Assembly: GCF_013294015.1 (NCBI RefSeq)
Contig: NZ_JABSNO010000010.1
Span: 37,570 to 101,569 of the forward strand
Direction: 5' to 3'
DNA: 64,000 bases
Source of the DNA: Frigoriflavimonas asaccharolytica
Lineage (GTDB): Bacteria; Bacteroidota; Bacteroidia; Flavobacteriales; Weeksellaceae
Shown here: positions 18,559 to 26,287 of the stretch, piece after piece
Layout: every line of letters begins with the position of its first letter
Position numbering within the stretch: the stretch's first letter is position 1
The notes under the pieces: generated by a model
The model's database searches: none
What the model saw: only the letters and a program-made list of their open reading frames with translations
What the model was told of the DNA's origin: nothing
Position numbers and translations under genes: made by a program

Positions 18559-19305
18559 TTATTTCTTAATTAGTTTTTCAAATTGAGAAATACCTTTATT
18601 ATTGATAATTTCTAGAAAATAAACACCACTTTTTAAGCTAGATATATCATATTTTTCTAAAGAGGAATTAAAATTTCTAACCTTTTTACCAGCAGCATCA
18701 AAAATAATCACAGCATTTATTTTATCCACACTCTGAATTTCAAAAAAATCGTTGGCGGGATTTGGATAAATTACACTCAGCAAATTATCGGAAATAATTT
18801 CATTAGTTCCTAAAACTCCTCTGGTAATATTTGTAATTGTTCTGTTGTTATTAAAACCATGATAGCCTATATTAATATTTGAATTGCCTCTATTTGCAAT
18901 AATTTGAATTGGTGAAGTATCATTAATAAAAGTGAAATTTCCCGTAGAAACCAATGCTCTAGTTGCAACAATAGTTCTTGTGGTGCCAGAAACATTGTCA
19001 GACGACACTACCCAGCTTTGTGCAGCATCTGCAGAAGGTGCAGAAGTACCTCCAGATGGTGTATAATCCCTATTTGTGGTGGCATTCCATATAAACATGT
19101 CTGAAACAGAACTCATGCTTGTGCCTCCAAAACCAATCCCTAACCAAGAATCACTTGGTCCGGTAAGCGTAAGTGTTGCGGTAGTAGCATTCGTATCCAA
19201 TTTTACAGACATACCTCCATTCAAAGAAATTAAATTCCCTGAAGTTGACTGAGAAAAAACCAAAAAACCGAATAATAATAGAGCAAAAGATAGATGTTTT
19301 TTCAT
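18559..19305 (-). CDS. Secreted DOMON-like protein with type IX secretion tail
   Basis: 248 residues: a signal peptide (about 1-20), a DOMON-like beta domain (about 25-165; WLGIGFGGTSMSSVSDMFIW, then NIGYHGFNNNRT), and a C-terminal Por/type A sorting domain (SVIYPNPANDFFEIQS ... ISSLKSGVYFLEIIN). DOMON domains bind haem or sugars in other proteins; the ligand here is not known. The tail directs export by the type IX system and attachment to the cell surface or release. It is translated three bases after the ankyrin-repeat gene and is surely in one operon with it. Confidence 0.85.
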   Translation of the reverse strand: MKKHLSFALLLFGFLVFSQSTSGNLISLNGGMSVKLDTNATTATLTLTGPSDSWLGIGFGGTSMSSVSDMFIWNATTNRDYTPSGGTSAPSADAAQSWVVSSDNVSGTTRTIVATRALVSTGNFTFINDTSPIQIIANRGNSNINIGYHGFNNNRTITNITRGVLGTNEIISDNLLSVIYPNPANDFFEIQSVDKINAVIIFDAAGKKVRNFNSSLEKYDISSLKSGVYFLEIINNKGISQFEKLIKK

Positions 19306-19308
19306 AAT

Positions 19309-19821
19309 TTAATTTTTTAAAAGATTAGTAATATTTTTATTTTTAGAAAAAACTGCGTATTCAAAAGCAGTTTTATCTTGTTTGTCTTTTAATTTAATAT
19401 TTGTTTTATATCTTAATAATAGTTTAACTAAATCTTCATTTTGATTTTGCACAGCGTACATTAAAGCAGTAATTCCTTCACCATTTTGCACATCTGGATT
19501 AGCTCCTTTTTTCAATAATAATTCAGACAATTTTTGGTCGCCTTTAAATATACTCGCGACTAAAGCAGTACCTTCTGGAGACATTTCATCAATATTTTTT
19601 ACATGATCAATTAAAAACTCTGCAACATCTGTATTTCCTCGATAGCAAGCAAGAAGCAAAGGAGAAAATCCGTTGTTGTTTTTTGTATTAATGGTATCAT
19701 TATTTATGTCCATTAATGCTTGCATTTCTGCAACAGTACCATTTCTGGCAACATCAAATACGTCTTTATTTTGCGAAAAGAAAATGAGAGGGAAAAACAG
19801 AAGGATTAAAAATATTTTCAT
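19309..19821 (-). CDS. Exported ankyrin-repeat protein
   Basis: 170 residues with a signal peptide (MKIFLILLFFPLIFFSQ) and four to five ankyrin repeats: NNNGFSPLLLACYRGNTDVA, EGTALVASIFKGDQKLSELL, GEGITALMYAVQNQNEDLVK, and DKTAFEYAVFSKNKNITNLL. It is probably periplasmic. It is the first gene of a two-gene operon with the DOMON-like protein. Periplasmic ankyrin proteins next to redox or haem proteins (for example AnkB near catalases) are known; a shared role with the DOMON partner is inferred. Confidence 0.85.
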   Translation of the reverse strand: MKIFLILLFFPLIFFSQNKDVFDVARNGTVAEMQALMDINNDTINTKNNNGFSPLLLACYRGNTDVAEFLIDHVKNIDEMSPEGTALVASIFKGDQKLSELLLKKGANPDVQNGEGITALMYAVQNQNEDLVKLLLRYKTNIKLKDKQDKTAFEYAVFSKNKNITNLLKN

Positions 19822-19924
19822 AAATTATTGATGATTAATATATTAAGTTAAAGTACGAAAAATTAAATAACTATAAATTTAGACAATAAAAAACAAAATA
19901 TTATATTGCGGTAATTATTTTTAA

Positions 19925-20644
19925 ATGAAAATTATATCGCTCGTACCATCAATCACGGAAACTTTGTTCGATTTTGGATTATCTAAACATGAAATTGTAG
20001 GAAGAACAAAATTTTGCATTCATCCGAAAAAATTGGTATCAGATGTAGCCATCATTGGTGGAACGAAAAACCTTAATATTGAAAAAATATTAGCTTTAAA
20101 GCCAGATTTAATTATCGCTAATAAGGAGGAAAACGAAAAATTGCAGGTGCAAGAATTATCAAAAACTTGTAGAGTTTGGGTTACGGATATAAAAAACATC
20201 CAAGACAACGAAAATTTCCTTTGGGAAATGGGAATGGTATTAAAAAAGAGAGCGCTTGCTGAGCAATTTAACAAAGAAATAAAATCAATTTTTTCTAACT
20301 TAATTAATCAAGAAAAGAAGAAAATAGCTTATTTAATTTGGCAAAATCCGATGATGAGTATTGGTGGAGATACCTTTATTAATAATATTTTAGAAGAAAT
20401 TAATTTCGAAAATATTTTGAAACATAAAACCCGCTATCCAGAAATTTCTCTTGAAGAAATTGCAACAGCCGAGTTTCTATTTCTATCTTCCGAACCTTTT
20501 CCTTTTGCGGAAAAACACATTGAGGAATTTAAGAGCAAACTACCATCTACCAAAATAATATTGGTAGATGGAGAAGCTTTTTCTTGGTTTGGAACACGGA
20601 TTTTGCAATGTGAAACTTATTTCAAAAAATTACAAAACCTTTAA
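19925..20644 (+). CDS. BtuF/TroA-like helical-backbone metal receptor, no signal peptide
   Basis: 239 residues in the ABC substrate-binding fold with a helical backbone: it begins directly with IISLVPSITETLFDFG, then EIVGRTKFCIHPKK, IGGTKNLNIEKILALKPDLI and IWQNPMMSIGGDTFINNILEE. This is the cobalamin/iron-chelate receptor family, but the usual signal peptide is missing and the start at 19925 lies right at the fold. Flavobacterial relatives of this short, apparently cytoplasmic type are common. No permease or ATPase is next to it. The ligand is unknown. Confidence 0.8.
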   Translation: MKIISLVPSITETLFDFGLSKHEIVGRTKFCIHPKKLVSDVAIIGGTKNLNIEKILALKPDLIIANKEENEKLQVQELSKTCRVWVTDIKNIQDNENFLWEMGMVLKKRALAEQFNKEIKSIFSNLINQEKKKIAYLIWQNPMMSIGGDTFINNILEEINFENILKHKTRYPEISLEEIATAEFLFLSSEPFPFAEKHIEEFKSKLPSTKIILVDGEAFSWFGTRILQCETYFKKLQNL

Positions 20645-20721
20645 TGATTATCAAAAAATAAAATTTTACTCTTTCATTTTTTTAAAAAAATTAAAAATCG
20701 TAAAATTATACTGATCATTTT

Positions 20722-21171
20722 CTACAAAATTTTTCCAATCTCTTCACAAAGCCAATTGAGAAGCTCTTTGTCTTCGTCTGTAAAAGGATCGATGGTGTGA
20801 GAATCAATATCAATCTGGCCAATATTTTCTCCATTTTTGAAAATAGGAACTACAATTTCCGCTTTAGTATCTATAGAACAGCTCAGATAATTTTCTTGCG
20901 CTTTCACATCTGGAACTTCAAAAGTTTCGCCAGACACTGCAACTTGGCCGCAAATTCCCTTCCCAAAAGGAATAATGATATGATCGGTTTCTGCACCAAC
21001 GTAAGGTCCTAATTTCAATTCGTCTTTATCTCCATTTTTGAAATAAAAACCCGTCCAATTGTAATAAGAAACTTCTTGATCTAGAAGTACACAAATCTTT
21101 TTTAATTTATCTTCTGTGGCCATTTTTGGACTTTCCAAAATGGTAGATAATCTTTTTTTTAATGCCAACAT
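20722..21171 (-). CDS. GAF-domain protein, free methionine-(R)-sulfoxide reductase-like
   Basis: 149 residues, one GAF domain. YYNWTGFYF, LKLGPYVGAE, GKGICGQVA, AEIVVPIF and IDIDSHTIDPFTDED match fRMsr (MsrC-type) enzymes, which reduce free methionine-R-sulfoxide. Cys74 and Cys98 correspond to the two cysteines in GVCG and before SEIVLP of the E. coli enzyme, but the third cysteine, ten residues before the GVCG one, is His64 here. Activity with two cysteines is possible; a sensor role is the alternative. It is 11 bases downstream of the 478-residue gene and co-transcribed with it. Confidence 0.8.
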   Translation of the reverse strand: MLALKKRLSTILESPKMATEDKLKKICVLLDQEVSYYNWTGFYFKNGDKDELKLGPYVGAETDHIIIPFGKGICGQVAVSGETFEVPDVKAQENYLSCSIDTKAEIVVPIFKNGENIGQIDIDSHTIDPFTDEDKELLNWLCEEIGKIL

Positions 21172-21182
21172 TTTTTTTAATT

Positions 21183-22619
21183 TTAAGTAAATTGTTTTAA
21201 TTCTACCTCTTCTTTATAACCAAACATTCCGCGTTCTTTTATCATTTCCGAAACAGATTTTGGAATATCTTTTTCCCAGCCAGATTCGCAATTTGTAATT
21301 TTTCTCAAAATTTCTCTAGAATAAATTTCTGCAAAGGCGGGATTGTGGTCAATTATATCTTTAATTCTATCATTTAATTTAAAATATTTGTACAATTCTT
21401 TCAAATTATCTGTTACTTTCAAATTATTAGAATCCAGAAGTTCTCCAGTTTTTACATCTTTATAAGGATATAAGTAAACCGTCATATCTTTTCGGAAGAA
21501 TTTACCAAAAGCCTCCAAAATTCCACCAGAAAGATTTTTATAATAATCTTCATCAAAGACCATCAGAAGATTATTAACTCCCATTCCTATTCCAATTTTT
21601 TTGCTGGTATAGCTGGCAAAGTAATCTATTAATCTATAATATTCGGAGAAATTTGAAATGATAACTGTATATCCTAATTTTGCAAGCACATCTACTCTAT
21701 CTAGAAAATCTCTTTCGTCTATATCACCATCTGAGCGTAAATTCGCAATTGTAATTTCAAAAAGAACTTCTGTTTCTTCATCATTACATTCTGCATCTTT
21801 CATAAACATTTTTAAACCATTGGTAAACATGTCTAGATTCACATTGGTTACTGGTCGAAAACTACCACGCACAGCGAAAATATTTTTGCGATATAGCATA
21901 TCTGCAGGCAATCTATTTCTACCGTCTGAGTTGAAAATTACGGCTTCAGTCATCCCATTTTTCACCAGCTGCAAACTCATTAATCTATTGTCTACATATT
22001 TAAAAACGGGTCCATTGAAATCGATCATATCAATTTCTAGATTATCTAAATCTATATCATCATATAAAGAATCTATCAATCTTCTTGGGTTATCACTATA
22101 TTTAAAAGCACCATATATAAGGTTAACTCCTAAATTTCCGATTGTTTCTTGTTGTAAAGTAGCATTGTTTTCTCGAAATTTTACATGAATGACAATTTCG
22201 TTATACTCTTCGTTTTCATCAACTTGAAATCTAATTCCCACCCAACCATGGCCTTTGTAGGTCTTTTCAAAATTGATAGTAGTTACCGTATTTGCGTAAG
22301 AAAAAAATCTTGTTTTAGGATAATTTTTTCGTTCCAATCTTTCCTCTATCAAAGAAACTTCGTAGCGAAGCATTTTTCTCAGTCGGTTTTGCGTTACGTA
22401 TCTATTGTATATTTCTTTACCATAGATGGCGTCTGAAAAATTTTTATCGTAAGCAGACATTGCTTTTGCAATAGTTTGGGAAGCACCACCAGCTCTAAAA
22501 AAATGCCGAACAGTTTCTTGTCCAGCTCCAATTTCTGCAAAAGTACCATAGATGGTAGAATCCAAATTGATGGCTAATGCTTTTTGCTTGGGAGTAAATT
22601 CTTGCTTTGTTAAAGGCAT
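21183..22619 (-). CDS. Conserved protein of unknown function (about 480 residues)
   Basis: 478 residues, soluble. I recognise the family from its first part, IYGTFAEIGAGQETVRHFFR followed by GGASQTIAKAMSAYDKNFSDA, and from MSLQLVKNGMTEAVIF, YRKNIFAVRGSFRPVTNVN and GVNNLLMVFDEDYY. It is conserved in length in Bacteroidota and cyanobacteria. Public annotations vary (nicotinate-nucleotide adenylyltransferase, even TonB-dependent receptor) and neither is supported by motifs here: there is no beta-barrel, no signal peptide and no HxGH nucleotidyltransferase motif that I can see. The function should be taken as unknown. It heads an operon with the GAF protein. Confidence 0.85.
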   Translation of the reverse strand: MPLTKQEFTPKQKALAINLDSTIYGTFAEIGAGQETVRHFFRAGGASQTIAKAMSAYDKNFSDAIYGKEIYNRYVTQNRLRKMLRYEVSLIEERLERKNYPKTRFFSYANTVTTINFEKTYKGHGWVGIRFQVDENEEYNEIVIHVKFRENNATLQQETIGNLGVNLIYGAFKYSDNPRRLIDSLYDDIDLDNLEIDMIDFNGPVFKYVDNRLMSLQLVKNGMTEAVIFNSDGRNRLPADMLYRKNIFAVRGSFRPVTNVNLDMFTNGLKMFMKDAECNDEETEVLFEITIANLRSDGDIDERDFLDRVDVLAKLGYTVIISNFSEYYRLIDYFASYTSKKIGIGMGVNNLLMVFDEDYYKNLSGGILEAFGKFFRKDMTVYLYPYKDVKTGELLDSNNLKVTDNLKELYKYFKLNDRIKDIIDHNPAFAEIYSREILRKITNCESGWEKDIPKSVSEMIKERGMFGYKEEVELKQFT

Positions 22620-22667
22620 CTTATATTTTTTGTAAATTTACCAAAATATATACCAACCTCAAAAGAT

Positions 22668-23441
22668 ATGAAGTTGAAATTTTTAGGAACTGGCACTTCA
22701 CAAGGTGTTCCTGTGATTGGTTGCCAATGCAAAGTTTGTCTTTCTATAGATAAAAAGGACTCTCGTTTTCGTGCATCTGTGATGATTTCCACAGAAAATG
22801 AGAAGAAAATTTTAATAGATTGCGGGCCAGATTTTCGCCAACAAATGTTGCAAAACCATGAAACGCAAGTAGATGCAGTTTTTCTTACCCACGAACACAA
22901 TGATCATGTGATTGGTTTGGACGATCTACGCCCATTAATTTTCAAAATAAAAAATGGGAAAAAGGAAATGCCTTTATTTTGTTTACAAAGAGTTGGGCAA
23001 GATGTGAAATCTCGTTTTTCTTATGCATTTGCAGACGAAAAATATCCTGGCGTACCATCTTTTTCACTACATGAAATAGTGGATAATTTTATTTTGTTTG
23101 AAACTGAAATTATTCCAATAAATGTGATGCATGGTAAGCTACCAATTTTAGGCTTTAAGTTTAAAAATCTGGCTTACATTACAGATGCGAGCTACATTTC
23201 TGCTCTTGAAAAAGAGAAATTAAAGAATTTAGACGTTTTAATTTTGAATTGCATCCGAAAGACGGAACCTCATCCGTCGCATTATATTCTGGAAGGCATC
23301 ATCAAAATAAATGAGGAATTGAAACCTAAGACATTGTACCTTACACACATCAGTCATCAATTTGGCTTACATGAAATTGAAGAAAAATTGCTGCCAAAAA
23401 ATATTCACTTAGCATTTGATGGCTTGGAAATAAAATTTTAA
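22668..23441 (+). CDS. PhnP-like metallo-beta-lactamase-fold hydrolase
   Basis: 257 residues, cytoplasmic. HEHNDH (75-80) is the metal-binding core, with ILIDCGPDFRQQML before it and YITDASYIS and LTHISHQFG after. GCQCKVC (Cys19, Cys21, Cys24) near the N-terminus is the extra structural zinc site of PhnP, the cyclic ribose phosphodiesterase. No phosphonate genes are nearby, so the physiological substrate is open (a cyclic phosphodiester is likely). It is divergent from the 478-residue gene by 48 bases. Confidence 0.88.
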   Translation: MKLKFLGTGTSQGVPVIGCQCKVCLSIDKKDSRFRASVMISTENEKKILIDCGPDFRQQMLQNHETQVDAVFLTHEHNDHVIGLDDLRPLIFKIKNGKKEMPLFCLQRVGQDVKSRFSYAFADEKYPGVPSFSLHEIVDNFILFETEIIPINVMHGKLPILGFKFKNLAYITDASYISALEKEKLKNLDVLILNCIRKTEPHPSHYILEGIIKINEELKPKTLYLTHISHQFGLHEIEEKLLPKNIHLAFDGLEIKF

Positions 23442-23482
23442 AAAAAATGCAAATTTAATTTTCCGAAGAGGAAAAAAAATTC

Positions 23483-23490
23483 TATATTTG
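23483..23490 (+). promoter_or_regulatory. -7 box of the tRNA-Leu promoter
   Basis: TATATTTG, a perfect TAnnTTTG box, ends 16 bases before the tRNA 5' end. No clear TTTG is seen 19 bases upstream; T-rich DNA is there instead. Confidence 0.55.
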
Positions 23491-23506
23491 CAAACCAATT
23501 TAGCAA

Positions 23507-23591
23507 GCCCGGTTGGCGGAATTGGTAGACGCGCTAGACTCAAACTCTAGTACTGTAAGGTGTGCCGGTTCGATTCCGGCACCGGGTACCA
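23507..23591 (+). tRNA. tRNA-Leu (anticodon CAA)
   Basis: 85 bases including an encoded CCA. The acceptor stem GCCCGGT (23507-23513) pairs with ACCGGGT (23581-23587), then A-CCA. The anticodon stem CTAGA/TCTAG encloses the loop CTCAAAC, giving CAA at positions 34-36 (reads UUG). The T arm GCCGG-TTCGATT-CCGGC is perfect, and the variable arm is the extended class II type expected for leucine. Confidence 0.96.
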
Positions 23592-23594
23592 AAA

Positions 23595-23628
23595 ACCTCT
23601 GTAATCATTGATTAACAGAGGTTTTTTT
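23595..23628 (+). terminator. Terminator after tRNA-Leu
   Basis: ACCTCTGT (23595-23602) pairs with ACAGAGGT (23615-23622); further A-T pairs form in the loop, and a T-run follows (to 23628). Confidence 0.85.
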
Positions 23629-23909
23629 TATGTTCAATATGCAAATTCTGTCCGCAATTTGTCCCTACTCTTATTTCTAACAATCATTACCTTAAGAAAC
23701 ATATTGCTAAATTAATATTATTTAAATTTATTTGTTACGATCTAATATTAATATAATCAGCCAGAAATTTTAGGTAAAAACTTAATCCATTCCTTATGTG
23801 ATTTTTTTCTACAAAAAGTAGATTTTATTACTTTCAGAATAATTTTTGAAATAAAGTAAATTTTTACAATCAAAAATGGAAATTAATTTTGAATTTAAAT
23901 AAAAATTCC

Positions 23910-23939
23910 TATATTTGGTAAACCAAATTGGTAAACCAA
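23910..23939 (+). promoter_or_regulatory. Alginate operon 1 promoter (-7 box) with overlapping GntR-type operator
   Basis: TATATTTG (23910-23917) is a perfect -7 box. Two exact copies of TTGGTAAACCAA (23915-23926 and 23928-23939), separated by one A, overlap its last three bases and run to six bases before the PL6 ATG. The same element stands in front of four other units of the locus. The inner palindrome TGGT-AA-ACCA suits a FadR-type GntR regulator, one of which is encoded at 42174. Confidence 0.85.
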
Positions 23940-23945
23940 TACACT

Positions 23946-26285
23946 ATGAAACATTTCAAAGTCTTTGCACTTTTATTCACTACCCTACTTTCTCTCTGCA
24001 GTTTTTCCAAAACTTATGGTTTTTCTGATCTTAAAGTGAAAAATATAACAGAATTTAATCAAGCTGTCAAAAATGCAAAACCTGGCGATAATATTATTTT
24101 AGCAAACGGAAACTGGCAAAATACAGAACTCGTTTTTAAAGGCAAAGGGACAAAAAGCTTACCTATTACTTTAAAAGCTGAAGAAAATGGAAAAGTTATA
24201 CTCTCTGGACTTTCTAATCTTAGAATTTCTGGTGAATACTTAATAGTTAGTGGTTTGGTTTTCAAAAATGGTTATACGCCAACTACAGAAGTGATTTCTT
24301 TCAAAACTAGCAGTAAAGAACTGGCTAATAATTGCAGGTTAACAGAAACGGTAATTGATAATTTTAGTAACCCAGAAAGACAAGAATCTGACTATTGGAT
24401 TGGTGTTTACGGAAAAAATAACAGAATTGACCACAATCATTTTGAAGGGAAAAGAAATGTAGGGGTTACGATGGCAGTTCGATTAAATTCGGTGGAAAGC
24501 CAAGAAAACTTTCATCAAATAGATCATAATTATTTCGGACCACGACCTATTTTAGGTTCCAATGGTGGCGAAACTTTAAGAATTGGCACCAGTCATTATT
24601 CACTCACAAAATCCAACACTATTGTAGAATACAATTATTTTGATCGTTGCGATGGCGAAGTAGAAATAATTTCCAACAAATCTGGCTCTAATACTTATAG
24701 ATACAACACCTTTTTTGAATCTCAAGGAACATTAACTATTCGCCATGGAAGAGGAAATACGGTAGATGGCAATCTATTTTTAGGAAATAATGTAGAAAAT
24801 ACTGGTGGAATTAGAGTCATCAATGAAGATCAAACAATCATCAACAATATACTGATAAATCTTGCTGGATACAGATTCAGAAGCGCTTTAACGATAATGA
24901 ACGGCGTGCCAAATTCACCGATCAATAGATATAATTCTGTAGATAACGCGAAAATATCCAACAATGCATTTATCAATTGCAACAATATCCAATTTGGTGT
25001 TGGAAGTGATGCCGAAAGAAGTGCAGTTCCCACAAATTCTATGATGACGAATAATCTTTTTTATAATGAAAAAACAGTGGGATTATTTGATGTTTTTGAT
25101 GATATGAGTGGAATAAAATTCAGCAATAATTTTGTGAGTGAAAACACAAAAACAGATATGTTTAAAGGCGGATTTACCAAAACGAAATTTAAATTGGTGA
25201 AAGATAAGATGGGATTCACACTGCCAGAAGTAAAAGGTATTAAACCACAAATTAATGAAAATATTGCTACAAAAGATAATACAGGTACTGGTTTTTATTC
25301 TAAAGCAGATAAAGAAATTCAACTTTCTTCTGGAAAGATAATAAAAGTGGCAGCCGGACAAAACACATTGTACGATGCCGCAAAAAATTCTGAACCAGGA
25401 GATATTTTAGAATTAACCTCATCGGATATTTATACAACAGATAAAATCATCGAAATCAATCATCCATTAACATTTAAATCTGATTTAAAGATAAAACCAA
25501 CCATCCTGTTTGAAAAGCAAGCGTTATTTCAAATAGAAAACGGCGGTAGTTTGGCTTTAGAAAACTTAATTTTTGATGGCAAAGATGCACCAGATTATAC
25601 GGGAAATGCCGTGATAAGAACGAGTAAATATTCTATGAATCACAACTACATATTGCATATCAACAATTGCAATTTCATTAATTTAGATGTAAATAATAGT
25701 TTTGATGTGGTAGTAATTGCAAAAAACACAATGGCAAATTTGTTTAAAATAGAAAATTCTACCTTCGATAAAATTTCGGGTAACGTGGTTTCTTTAGATA
25801 AAGAAGTTGATGACACAGGAATTTATAATGCAGAAAAAGTAATATTAAATAATAATGTATTTTCTAATATTTCTGGCACAGTTCTACAATTGTATCGTGG
25901 TGGAACGGACGAAAGTACCACTGGTCCATTTTTGAACATTAACCACTGCATTTTTGATAATGTAGGAAATGGAAAGAAAAATAAAAGCAATGCAGCAATG
26001 TTAATTCATGGTGCGCAAGGAATTAGAATTGAAAATAATATTTTTACTAATTCTAAAAAAATTAAATTAGAACTTATTGTTGGGGAACCGGTTGTAAATA
26101 TTTTGAACAATAATTTCTTCAAAACAGAAAGCACTTTAATTACTGGAGATCAAAAATTCACAGAAAAAGATAATTTCATGATTGATCCCGCTTTTACAAA
26201 TAAAAATTACGAATTACCTTCAAATTCAACTTTAAATGCAAAAGGAACCGACAAAATGAATATTGGTTTAATTCAGAAAAAATAA
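23946..26285 (+). CDS. PL6 alginate lyase (two-domain, chondroitinase B-like)
   Basis: 779 residues with a signal peptide (MKHFKVFALLFTTLLSLCSF). The first right-handed beta-helix (about 28-390) has PL6 signatures: NGGETLRIGTSHYS (207-220), CDGEVEIISNKSG (235-247) and GTLTIRHGRGN (261-271). K245 and R266 are in the positions of the catalytic Lys/Arg pair of family PL6. A second parallel beta-helix (about 450-779) follows, as in the two-domain exolyases of this family. ATG 23946 is right; an in-frame TTG at 23928 lies inside the operator and would spoil the signal peptide. First gene of operon 1 with PL17 and kdgF. It probably cuts alginate at the surface or in the periplasm. Confidence 0.92.
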   Translation: MKHFKVFALLFTTLLSLCSFSKTYGFSDLKVKNITEFNQAVKNAKPGDNIILANGNWQNTELVFKGKGTKSLPITLKAEENGKVILSGLSNLRISGEYLIVSGLVFKNGYTPTTEVISFKTSSKELANNCRLTETVIDNFSNPERQESDYWIGVYGKNNRIDHNHFEGKRNVGVTMAVRLNSVESQENFHQIDHNYFGPRPILGSNGGETLRIGTSHYSLTKSNTIVEYNYFDRCDGEVEIISNKSGSNTYRYNTFFESQGTLTIRHGRGNTVDGNLFLGNNVENTGGIRVINEDQTIINNILINLAGYRFRSALTIMNGVPNSPINRYNSVDNAKISNNAFINCNNIQFGVGSDAERSAVPTNSMMTNNLFYNEKTVGLFDVFDDMSGIKFSNNFVSENTKTDMFKGGFTKTKFKLVKDKMGFTLPEVKGIKPQINENIATKDNTGTGFYSKADKEIQLSSGKIIKVAAGQNTLYDAAKNSEPGDILELTSSDIYTTDKIIEINHPLTFKSDLKIKPTILFEKQALFQIENGGSLALENLIFDGKDAPDYTGNAVIRTSKYSMNHNYILHINNCNFINLDVNNSFDVVVIAKNTMANLFKIENSTFDKISGNVVSLDKEVDDTGIYNAEKVILNNNVFSNISGTVLQLYRGGTDESTTGPFLNINHCIFDNVGNGKKNKSNAAMLIHGAQGIRIENNIFTNSKKIKLELIVGEPVVNILNNNFFKTESTLITGDQKFTEKDNFMIDPAFTNKNYELPSNSTLNAKGTDKMNIGLIQKK

Positions 26286-26287
26286 AT

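Noticed and set aside
21658..22188. Antisense frame of 176 codons inside the 478-residue gene
   Set aside because: It is the complement of a well conserved gene; Ser/Leu-rich composition typical of a shadow frame.
23928..23945. TTG start for the PL6 lyase, giving six extra residues
   Set aside because: The TTG belongs to the operator repeat, and ATG 23946 opens a clean signal peptide.
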